This document shows, piece after piece, positions 1-4,073 of a stretch of 6,668 nt of DNA; position 1 is the first letter of the stretch, and each line of letters opens with the position of its first letter. The stretch is from contig DAOUML010000154.1 in assembly GCA_034411635.1 (NCBI GenBank), forward strand, positions 1 to 6,668. The letters are read 5' to 3'. The notes under the pieces were generated by a model. That model did not search any database. It was given only the letters and a program-made list of their open reading frames with translations, and was not told the origin of the DNA. This DNA is from UBA8950 sp034411635 (GTDB lineage: Bacteria > Chloroflexota > Anaerolineae > Anaerolineales > Villigracilaceae). The translations under genes were made by a program, and so were the position numbers.

Positions 1-78
1 TTCGATTTACCCACTGTGCAAAGTGGCGCACTTTGGCCGAATATGACTGGTGCACTTTGGCTGGAGGTTAGTGGTGCA
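1..78. mobile_element. Probable terminal end of an IS21-type insertion sequence (rest of element lies left of the window)
   Basis: Seen: TGGCGCA at 24-30, TGGTGCA at 48-54 and TGGTGCA at 72-78 are spaced exactly 24 nt apart. The first two continue as CACTTTGGC (29-37 and 53-61). The last copy ends in CA at position 78, where recognisable HEPN coding sequence resumes. Known: IS21-family elements begin with TG and end with CA, and carry several spaced transposase-binding repeats at each end. Inferred: this is the right end of such an element inserted into a HEPN toxin gene, and the istA/istB genes would lie outside the window. The family call rests on repeat style only. Another element with multiple terminal repeats is possible. 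Confidence 0.6.
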
Positions 79-167
79 TTATAGGGCGAAGATTGACAAA
101 AGCGCCGGATTTCCTCGATGGCCTGCAAAATATCACGTACCAGCTCCTGCCAGGCCCCAGGCGACAT
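79..167 (-). pseudogene. HEPN (DUF86-type) toxin, N-terminal fragment cut by the insertion sequence
   Basis: The minus strand from ATG at 165-167 encodes MSPGAWQELVRDILQAIEEI followed by RRFCQSSPY. This resembles the first helix of HEPN/DUF86 proteins, the RNase toxins paired with MNT nucleotidyltransferases. The start lies inside the 3' end of the MNT gene (35-nt overlap), the usual antitoxin-then-toxin arrangement. After about residue 30 the frame runs into the putative insertion-sequence end and stays open to the window edge with unrelated residues (SSQSAPVIFGQSAPL). The catalytic R-x4-6-H motif near the C-terminus of HEPN toxins is therefore absent here. The rest of the gene may lie beyond the element. 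The toxin is inferred to be inactive. The family assignment rests on about 25 residues plus the neighbouring MNT gene. Confidence 0.6.
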
Positions 168-450
168 GGACGGCATCCTGCAAGACTCGCTCCTTCATCC
201 CGGGGCGCTGGGAACGTGGCGTTCCCAGGTCTACCTTGCAGCCGAAAAGCGACTCCAGGTGCTGTTGCAGGGCAACCAGCCCAAACAAACCCACCGGGCG
301 GTTGAACTCGACCAGTAAATCGACATCGCTATCCGGGCGGGCTTCGTCACGGGCCACCGAGCCAAACAACGCCAAAGACTCCACGCCATACTTTTGGCGC
401 AGTTCGTCTTCATGCTTGTGCAGGATGGAAAAGACCTCGTTTCGTTTCAT
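133..450 (-). CDS. MNT-domain nucleotidyltransferase, antitoxin of a HEPN/MNT toxin-antitoxin pair
   Basis: A 105-residue minimal nucleotidyltransferase of the pol-beta superfamily. The signature is complete: G30-S31 in LFGSVARDEARPDSDVDLLV, catalytic Asp42 and Asp44, and a third acidic residue, Asp74, in KVDLGTPRS. The length is normal for the family. Known: in HEPN/MNT (type VII) systems the MNT protein silences the HEPN RNase, in characterised cases by adding AMP to a tyrosine near its active site. Its natural partner starts inside this gene's 3' end but is disrupted after about 30 codons by a mobile-element end, so the antitoxin appears orphaned. No clear Shine-Dalgarno precedes ATG450. 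A TACAAT -10-like box lies only 6 nt upstream, so a leaderless mRNA is possible. Confidence 0.85.
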   Translation of the reverse strand: MKRNEVFSILHKHEDELRQKYGVESLALFGSVARDEARPDSDVDLLVEFNRPVGLFGLVALQQHLESLFGCKVDLGTPRSQRPGMKERVLQDAVHVAWGLAGAGT

Positions 451-456
451 ATCTTA

Positions 457-462
457 ATTGTA
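457..462 (-). promoter_or_regulatory. Possible -10 box of a leaderless promoter for the MNT gene
   Basis: On the minus strand TACAAT ends 6 nt before the MNT start codon (451-456 between). A transcript initiated at the usual distance would start at or very near the A of the ATG. No Shine-Dalgarno is visible between the box and the start, which fits a leaderless message. No convincing -35 element is seen 16-18 nt further upstream, so this is tentative. Confidence 0.35.
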
Positions 463-519
463 TCCCAATCGAAAAATGCTGCGGGCTGTTTAAATGTTCT
501 CTCTGTTGTCTTCCGCCTT

Positions 520-785
520 TTGAGGTACTCCCTAATCGACATCAACATCATTCTGGATGTCCTACAAAAGCGCAACCCCTTCTACGAACCCTCCGGGTTG
601 CCCCCGTTGACCAGGCCACCATTGAACAGGCCCTCAATCTCGACTATCGCGATTACGAAGACGCGGTGCAAATGATTTGCGCCCTGCAAATCAAAGCAGA
701 CCACGTTATTACCCGCAACATCCGCGACTATCAGCCCGCTCTGTTGTCTGTCTTGCAACCGATAGATTTCCTGGCGACCATGTAA
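520..785 (+). pseudogene. PIN-domain toxin (VapC-like, PIN_3 type), internally deleted and frameshifted
   Basis: Two pieces of one PIN-domain RNase toxin are readable in different frames. The N-terminal piece starts at a TTG at 520 and reads RYSLIDINIILDVLQKRNPF, with the first conserved Asp of the PIN fold. It carries on as meaningless sequence after about 582. The C-terminal piece, from about 606 to the TAA at 783-785, reads TIEQALNLDYRDYEDAVQMI, then ADHVITRNIRDYQPALL and IDFLATM. It holds the EDAVQ acidic motif and the TRN-x2-D motif. About 80 residues remain where this family usually has about 135-140, so the middle, with its conserved acidic residue, is missing. The product cannot be active. 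No antitoxin gene is seen beside it; the divergent neighbour is the MNT gene. Confidence 0.8.
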
Positions 786-881
786 AATGCGCACTCGTTG
801 AATTGCTGGTCTTTATTATAGACTGCATGTCCCATTCGCTTTTTTTGCATTCACTCCCCTTTTTTATTCTCAGCGAACGTC
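786..881. other. Non-coding spacer, T-rich
   Basis: The space between the PIN remnant and the next promoter has no supported gene. The plus strand is T-rich around 840-870 (CGCTTTTTTTGC, then CCCCTTTTTTATT). I see no convincing hairpin, promoter or repeat here. Confidence 0.5.
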
Positions 882-909
882 TTGCAAAATTTGGCAGACT
901 CTGTATAAT
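882..909 (+). promoter_or_regulatory. Sigma-70-type promoter ahead of the hairpin and tRNA remnant
   Basis: TTGCAA (882-887) is followed after 16 nt by a perfect TATAAT (904-909). Transcription would start near 916, just before the 15-bp hairpin at 919-955, and would run through the tRNA remnant to the terminator at 1034-1063. It may be the original tRNA-fMet promoter or an unrelated one. Activity is inferred from the match only. Confidence 0.6.
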
Positions 910-918
910 CCAAACAAT

Positions 919-955
919 TCTTGCGTCAGGATGCCCCCCTCATCCTGACGCAAGA
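919..955. repeat. Perfect 15-bp inverted repeat (hairpin with C-rich loop)
   Basis: Left arm 919-933 (TCTTGCGTCAGGATG) is the exact reverse complement of the right arm 941-955, around a 7-nt loop CCCCCCT (934-940). A short T-run follows after 3 nt (958-961), which is weak for a terminator. It sits a few bases after the predicted transcription start and occupies the area where the missing 5' half of the tRNA would be expected. It could be a stabilising 5' hairpin of a transcript, a recombination-site palindrome or a repeat-family member. The sequence does not decide between these. Confidence 0.75.
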
Positions 956-971
956 CGCTTTTAAGTCAATC

Positions 972-1026
972 TACTTCGTCGGTCTCATAACCCGGAGGCC
1001 GCAGGTTCGAGTCCTGCCCCCGCAAC
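972..1026 (+). pseudogene. 3' half of an initiator tRNA (tRNA-fMet, CAT); candidate attachment-site remnant
   Basis: The sequence from about 972 matches bacterial initiator tRNA from roughly position 21 to the 3' end. It has the anticodon loop CTCATAA (984-990, anticodon CAT at 986-988) and an intact T-arm: GCAGG (1001-1005), loop TTCGAGT, CCTGC (1013-1017). The 3' acceptor strand CCCCGCA (1018-1024) has A72, a mark of initiator tRNAs, then A73. CCA is not encoded. The acceptor 5' strand, D-stem 5' half and D-loop are absent. The anticodon stem has one broken pair (T983 against C991). It cannot fold as a full tRNA. Its position 90 nt before a tyrosine recombinase fits an integration site made from the 3' end of a tRNA gene. 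Plain decay of a tRNA gene is the alternative. Confidence 0.8.
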
Positions 1027-1033
1027 TTTTCGC

Positions 1034-1063
1034 AAACCGTAGACCCCAGGTCTACGGTTTTTT
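1034..1063 (+). terminator. Rho-independent terminator after the tRNA remnant
   Basis: A 12-bp perfect stem (1034-1045 with 1049-1060) with loop CCA ends in a run of six T (1058-1063). The strong GC core is CCGTAGACC/GGTCTACGG. It lies 8 nt after the tRNA 3' end, where a tRNA transcription unit would stop. It also separates the recombinase from the promoter at 882-909, so the recombinase needs read-through or its own promoter. Confidence 0.85.
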
Positions 1064-1101
1064 GCTAGCCCGGAAGTCAGTGGTTGGTCAATTTTCTCAA
1101 C

Positions 1102-1109
1102 AAGGAGGA
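1102..1109 (+). promoter_or_regulatory. Strong Shine-Dalgarno that fixes the recombinase start
   Basis: AAGGAGGA lies 7 nt before ATG1117 and is a near-perfect anti-16S match. The upstream in-frame GTG at 1084 has no such site. This favours the start at 1117. Confidence 0.85.
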
Positions 1110-1116
1110 TTTTTTG

Positions 1117-2325
1117 ATGAACCACAGACCCCCAGTTTCGTTAACCGTGACGAAAGCTATCGAAGGCTTTCTGAACTATAAAACCGCCGAAGGCCTTTCT
1201 GCGCGAACGGTGGAGTCCTATCAACGCCAATTGCAAAAGTGGCAGGAGTACATAGGGGAAGATAAAGATGTTGCCAGGATTACAACTGGTGAGCTAACCA
1301 AATACTTAAATTGGCTGCGTAACGAGTATGTTCCGCATAGTTTTGGCACGCCCAAAGAGCGTCTTTCCCCAAAAACTGTGCGAAATTTCTGGGTGACTCT
1401 TTCCTCGTTTTTTACCTGGGCGGTCAGAGAATTCAGAATTCCAAATCCAATGAAAGATGTGCCAACCCCAAGGTTCAAAAGCCCGCAGGTGAATCCATTT
1501 ACTCAGGCGGAAGTGGAGTCGATGCTCAAGGTTTGCATGTATTCGCGCGAAGTGAAGCCTGGTAACCGGCGAGCATTTGTCATGCGCTTGCCAAATGGAC
1601 ATCGCGACCAGGCAATTATTTTGACACTACTTGATACCGGCTTACGCGCAATGGAGCTGTGTTCGTTGCGGATAAAAAATGTGGATACAAAAACCGGGAA
1701 GGTGGAAGTCGAGCATGGCTACGAAGGCGGCGCCAAGGGTGGAAAGGGGCGCATCGTGTATCTTGGAAAGACAGCGCGACGCGCTATCTGGCGTTACCTG
1801 GCAGATAGACCGGATGGCTATGAACAATCAGATTACCTATTTGAGGCCAGGTATAACCGTCCTTTCAACCCGAATTCGCTTCGCCAACTGATAGGCAGTA
1901 TTGCTGAACGCGCCGGGGTAAAAGACGCCCACCCCCACCGCTTTCGTCACACTTTCGCCATCGCCTACCTGCGCGCTGGCGGAGATGTCTTCACCTTGCA
2001 GGCCATCCTGGGACACAGCAGTTTGGACATGGTGCGACATTATGCCATGATTGCCGAGCTGGACGTGGAGAATGCTCATCGCAAATCCTCCGCGATTGAT
2101 AACGCAGCCGCATTGCGGGCAAACGCCTTTGATGTTGATGAGTTTTCCTATACAGCGGCGACAATTACGATAGCCACCCCATGGTCCCAAGTATTTATCC
2201 AGTTTCTGTGCGCCCGACATATCTCTAACTTTCGCCATGACCACACGCTTCACAACCATGATGCCTACGGTTTACATTCCTCAATCGACAAAAATAGTCA
2301 AGAAAACAAAATCAGGAGAACTTGA
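1117..2325 (+). CDS. Tyrosine recombinase/integrase with an aberrant C-terminus
   Basis: A phage-integrase-family site-specific recombinase that cuts and rejoins DNA through a tyrosine-DNA link. Residues 1-115 form the SAM-like core-binding domain (SARTVESYQRQLQKW; SPKTVRNFWVTLSSFFTWAV). The catalytic domain follows with every expected residue: Arg177 (TGLRAMEL), Lys210 (GGKGRIVYLG), His274 and Arg277 (HPHRFRHTF), His300 (LGHSSLDMV) and nucleophile Tyr309. Relatives usually end shortly after the helix reading ENAHRKSSAIDN (to residue 329). Here about 73 more residues of unrelated, low-quality sequence follow, to 402 in total. The native last few codons therefore seem lost through a rearrangement near 2104. 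The core active site is intact, so activity is possible, but the C-terminal tail that contacts neighbouring subunits is altered. The tRNA-fMet remnant just upstream suggests that tRNA as its target. Confidence 0.9.
   Translation: MNHRPPVSLTVTKAIEGFLNYKTAEGLSARTVESYQRQLQKWQEYIGEDKDVARITTGELTKYLNWLRNEYVPHSFGTPKERLSPKTVRNFWVTLSSFFTWAVREFRIPNPMKDVPTPRFKSPQVNPFTQAEVESMLKVCMYSREVKPGNRRAFVMRLPNGHRDQAIILTLLDTGLRAMELCSLRIKNVDTKTGKVEVEHGYEGGAKGGKGRIVYLGKTARRAIWRYLADRPDGYEQSDYLFEARYNRPFNPNSLRQLIGSIAERAGVKDAHPHRFRHTFAIAYLRAGGDVFTLQAILGHSSLDMVRHYAMIAELDVENAHRKSSAIDNAAALRANAFDVDEFSYTAATITIATPWSQVFIQFLCARHISNFRHDHTLHNHDAYGLHSSIDKNSQENKIRRT
2090..2259 (-). pseudogene. Possible zinc-ribbon protein fragment antisense to the recombinase tail
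   Basis: The minus strand from ATG2259 reads MVVKRVVMAKVRDMSGAQKL, then GPWGGYRNCRRCIGKLINI and KGVCPQCGCVINRGG. This gives two CxxC knuckles (Cys33/36 and Cys47/50) ten residues apart, a typical zinc-ribbon layout. The opposite plus-strand reading is the nonsense tail of the recombinase, so this stretch may come from a different gene placed against the recombinase end. Below about 2090 the minus frame runs antisense to conserved recombinase sequence and has no meaning. No clear Shine-Dalgarno is seen at a normal distance. Chance CxxC pairs in an antisense frame are a real alternative. Confidence 0.3.
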
Positions 2326-2339
2326 TTATTTTGACAAAA

Positions 2340-2494
2340 GGTAACTACCTACCCTCACCCTGCCCCTCTCCCAAAGGGAGAGGGAAACGGACATAAAAAG
2401 CGGATTTTTATGCCGAAAACGACAATTTCGTCCGAGATTTCTCCCCTCTCCCACCGGGAGAGGGGTTGGGGGTGAGGGTGTGTAGGTAGTTACC
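2340..2494. repeat. MITE-like palindromic element with 12-bp terminal inverted repeats
   Basis: Terminal repeats GGTAACTACCTA (2340-2351) and TAGGTAGTTACC (2483-2494) are exact reverse complements. Inside them, CCCTCACCC (2352-2360) pairs with GGGTGAGGG. There are three nested hairpins: CCCTCTCCC/GGGAGAGGG (2364-2372 with 2376-2384), CATAAAAA/TTTTTATG (2392-2399 with 2405-2412) and CCCCTCTCCC/GGGAGAGGGG (2443-2452 with 2456-2465). There is no coding capacity; the 'PNPSPGGRGE' translation is a by-product of the palindromes. Such 155-bp nearly symmetrical units are typical of non-autonomous, REP-like elements present in many genomic copies. No clear target-site duplication is seen. Confidence 0.85.
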
Positions 2495-2647
2495 GCTTTT
2501 TTTGGTTGCGAGCAGTGATCGGGCAATATCGAGAAAATGGATGCCGCGCGATGAGAAAATATGATGCGCGTTTATAACAAAAGTATAGCACTTGTGCTTC
2601 TGATTTTTATTATGGAATGTCACGCTTTTCTTAAAGTCGGCCTTTCT
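2495..2647. other. Intergenic DNA between two palindromic repeats
   Basis: No supported gene. A small AGCAC-TT-GTGCT hairpin lies at 2587-2598, followed by a T-rich stretch. It is weak and not called as a terminator. A minus-strand frame reading HHIFSSRGIHFLDIARSLL crosses this area, but it runs into the MITE and I do not recognise it. Confidence 0.4.
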
Positions 2648-2747
2648 CCCTCATCCCCAACCCTTCTCCCACCGGGAGAAGGGAGTATTTTTCCATCTCC
2701 CACCGGGACGTGTGCCGTGATGAAATGGTAGATCCCGGGGTGAGGGG
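2648..2747. repeat. Second, degenerate copy of the palindromic repeat family
   Basis: CCCTCATCCCC (2648-2658) faces GGGGTGAGGGG (2737-2747). Inside is a perfect hairpin CCCTTCTCCC/GGGAGAAGGG (2661-2670 with 2674-2683) with loop ACC, and a damaged half-hairpin TCTCCCACCGGGA near 2696-2708. The loop and arm sequences match the unit at 2340-2494, but the terminal GGTAACTACCTA repeats are missing. Confidence 0.7.
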
Positions 2748-2803
2748 CTATTGGGCGACGGTAAGAAAGCCCCGCGCGGAATTCGCAAAATCTGTCAAAA
2801 TCC

Positions 2804-2832
2804 TTGACATTTCCTCTCTGTAGTGATAAATT
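2804..2832 (+). promoter_or_regulatory. Sigma-70-type promoter of the leader/rsgA transcript
   Basis: A perfect TTGACA (2804-2809) is followed by a 17-nt spacer and TAAATT (2827-2832), a 4/6 match to the -10 box. GATAAA at 2825-2830 with a 15-nt spacer is an alternative. The start would fall about 45 nt before the leader ORF. No other promoter is evident before rsgA. Confidence 0.55.
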
Positions 2833-2884
2833 ATCGCCTGTTGTTAATCTTTTTCTAATAAAAAGAAAGAAAGGAGCGCGTTTT

Positions 2885-2947
2885 ATGTTTAGTAACTTTA
2901 CCCCGGTGGTTGTTCAAGTCCAAGCATGGGCGCGCTTGCCGTTTTAA
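2885..2947 (+). CDS. 20-residue leader peptide ORF ahead of rsgA
   Basis: The ORF starts MFSNFTPVVVQVQ and ends AWARLPF before TAA. An AAGGAG Shine-Dalgarno at 2871-2876 lies 8 nt before the ATG, better than that of the downstream gene. The peptide has four valines within five codons (GTG GTT GTT CAA GTC), one Trp and no recognisable domain. It sits between a promoter and two T-tailed hairpins. Codons 9-17 overlap sequence (2910-2934) that can base-pair with 3058-3075, just before the second terminator. This layout is that of a transcription attenuator leader, where ribosome position sets RNA folding. Valine-rich leaders are known for ilv-type operons, but no such gene follows here. Translation is inferred from the Shine-Dalgarno and context alone. 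Confidence 0.5.
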   Translation: MFSNFTPVVVQVQAWARLPF

Positions 2948-2972
2948 CGGGTATATTTCCTGAATAGAACAG

Positions 2973-3004
2973 GCCACGGGCGCGAACATGCCCCGTGGCT
3001 TTTT
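2973..3004 (+). terminator. T-tailed hairpin 1 in the rsgA leader
   Basis: GCCACGGG (2973-2980) pairs with CCCGTGGC (2992-2999) across an 11-nt loop and is followed by TTTTT (3000-3004). It lies 25 nt after the leader stop codon. On its own it would be a moderate intrinsic terminator for the leader ORF. In the attenuator model it is one of the alternative structures. Confidence 0.6.
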
Positions 3005-3079
3005 GATTCCCTGTTCGGAATCAAAAGAGAAGGCCGCGCGTTTTGCCGTACCTGCAACGCGCCAGGCTTGAACAAGACT

Positions 3080-3114
3080 GCCAGCCACGGGATTTTCTCG
3101 TGGCTGGCTTTTTT
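3080..3114 (+). terminator. Strong intrinsic terminator 2, just upstream of rsgA
   Basis: GCCAGCCACG (3080-3089) pairs with CGTGGCTGGC (3099-3108), followed by six T (3109-3114). It ends only 26 nt before the rsgA start codon, with no gene between it and hairpin 1. It has a T-run only on the plus strand, so it acts on transcripts heading into rsgA. That is the position expected of an attenuator. Confidence 0.8.
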
Positions 3115-3140
3115 ATTTATATCTATCAGGATAGTTTCCC

Positions 3141-4073
3141 TTGAACGCTTTGCTTAACCCCAACGACCTGAAAACAGGCGTCGTTGTCAAAAAAATTACC
3201 AATACTTACACTTTGCGCGCAGGCCATGAGATTTTTAACTGCGTTCTTTCCACGCGTTTGAAACGCGAATCGGATGCCGACCCGGTGGCAGTTGGCGACC
3301 TTGTCCGCTGGAACGAGGCCAGGCAGATTGTCGAAGTCTTGCCGCGCCGCAACCAACTTTCGCGCCGTTCCGCTGTTCCAATGCCGGGCGCGCGCGCCCA
3401 TGAACAGGTCATCGCGGCCAATCTCGACCAGGTTGTGCCGGTTTTTGCCGCTGCCAATCCGAAGCCGGCCTGGCATTTGCTTGATCGTTATCTGGTCTCT
3501 GCTGAAAGCGCTGGAATTCTGGCTCTGGTGGTTGTAACAAAAATGGATTTGGTGGAAGGCCGCCCGGAAGGGGACGAAATTCGCGCCATCGCGGGTGAGT
3601 ATCGGGCTTGTGGGTACGAAGTCATCCTATCCAGCGCGGAAACAGGCGAGGGGCTGGATGATCTACGCGCAGCGCTATCCGCCAGATTGTCGGTACTGGT
3701 TGGCAAATCTGGGGTGGGCAAAACCTCGTTGTTGAACGCCATCGAGCCGGGGCTGGGGTTGCGCGTACAGGCTACCAACCAGGCAACTGGCAAAGGCCGC
3801 CATACCACCACCCACCTGGAAATCTTTGAAATGGGTGCGGGCGGCGCGGTGTTGGATACGCCCGGAATTCGCGAGTTTGGATTGTGGAACGTTAACCGGG
3901 ATGACCTGGCGTTGTTTTTCCCTGAAATGCGTCGCCTGGTTGGCAAGTGCAAATTTGGCCTGGGCTGCCAGCATGACCAGGAGCCGGGTTGTGAAATCCG
4001 TCTGGCGGTGGGGCGCGGCGAAATCAGCCCTTATCGTTACCAGAGTTATTTGAAATTAAAGGATGAACCATGA
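3141..4073 (+). CDS. rsgA: Ribosome small-subunit biogenesis GTPase RsgA
   Basis: RsgA (YjeQ) is a cytoplasmic GTPase that binds the 30S subunit late in assembly, checks the decoding region and releases factors such as RbfA. The protein has 310 residues. An N-terminal OB-fold (about 1-100) is followed by the circularly permuted GTPase order: G4 TKMD (133-136), G5 SSAETG, G1 GKSGVGKT (188-195), G2 around GRHTTTHLE and G3 DTPG (239-242). The C-terminal zinc knuckle has Cys270, Cys276, His278 and Cys284, the family's C-x5-C-x-H-x5-C pattern. The start is TTG: an in-frame TAG lies at 3132-3134, AGGA (3128-3131) is 9 nt upstream, and the first in-frame ATG would delete the OB domain. The gene directly follows a strong terminator-like hairpin and overlaps the next start codon by 4 nt. 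Confidence 0.95.
   Translation: MNALLNPNDLKTGVVVKKITNTYTLRAGHEIFNCVLSTRLKRESDADPVAVGDLVRWNEARQIVEVLPRRNQLSRRSAVPMPGARAHEQVIAANLDQVVPVFAAANPKPAWHLLDRYLVSAESAGILALVVVTKMDLVEGRPEGDEIRAIAGEYRACGYEVILSSAETGEGLDDLRAALSARLSVLVGKSGVGKTSLLNAIEPGLGLRVQATNQATGKGRHTTTHLEIFEMGAGGAVLDTPGIREFGLWNVNRDDLALFFPEMRRLVGKCKFGLGCQHDQEPGCEIRLAVGRGEISPYRYQSYLKLKDEP

Larger units (their letters stand above)
2910..3114 (+). promoter_or_regulatory. Candidate transcription attenuator (leader RNA) controlling rsgA
   Basis: Several pairings exclude each other. The 3' arm of hairpin 1, CCCGTGGC (2992-2999), can pair with its own 5' arm (2973-2980) or with the identical GCCACGGG at 3084-3091, the 5' arm of terminator 2. Leader-ORF sequence TTGTTCAAG (2910-2918), CC (2920-2921) and GGCGCG (2929-2934) is complementary, in antiparallel order, to CGCGCC (3058-3063), GG (3065-3066) and CTTGAACAA (3067-3075). 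A further hairpin, TTTTGATTCC/GGAATCAAAA (3001-3010 with 3017-3026), consumes the T-run of hairpin 1. A ribosome on the leader ORF would block the long-range helix. The mechanism is inferred; no known riboswitch or T-box consensus was recognised. Confidence 0.45.

Noticed and set aside
919..961. Hairpin as an intrinsic terminator
   Set aside because: The stem is strong, but the T-run is only four bases and is separated by CGC. It also lies at the start rather than the end of the transcription unit. Left as a repeat.
972..1026. Complete tRNA-Met gene
   Set aside because: The acceptor 5' strand, D-stem 5' half and D-loop are missing upstream, and the anticodon stem has a mismatch. Only the 3' half is present.
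1837..2259. Full 140-residue minus-strand gene
   Set aside because: Below about 2090 it is the antisense shadow of conserved recombinase codons; only the first ~55 residues have any independent signal.
2258..2344. Small plus-strand ORF reading MMPTVYIPQSTKIVKKTK...
   Set aside because: The composition looks protein-like, but it has no Shine-Dalgarno, no known homology by eye, ends in the MITE terminal repeat and overlaps the recombinase tail in another frame.
2326..2623. Two minus-strand frames containing PSPGGRGE-like protein sequence
   Set aside because: The residues are translations of the CCCTCTCCC/GGGAGAGGG palindromes of the repeat element, a well-known false-gene pattern. The fragment NAHHIFSSRGIHFLDIARSL upstream of it is not recognised.
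2833..3120. T-box or known riboswitch ahead of rsgA
   Set aside because: No T-box antiterminator consensus and no familiar aptamer core was found. The signal fits a leader-peptide attenuator better.
3488..3952. Long minus-strand frame inside rsgA
   Set aside because: It is antisense to conserved GTPase motifs, with no motif or start signal of its own.
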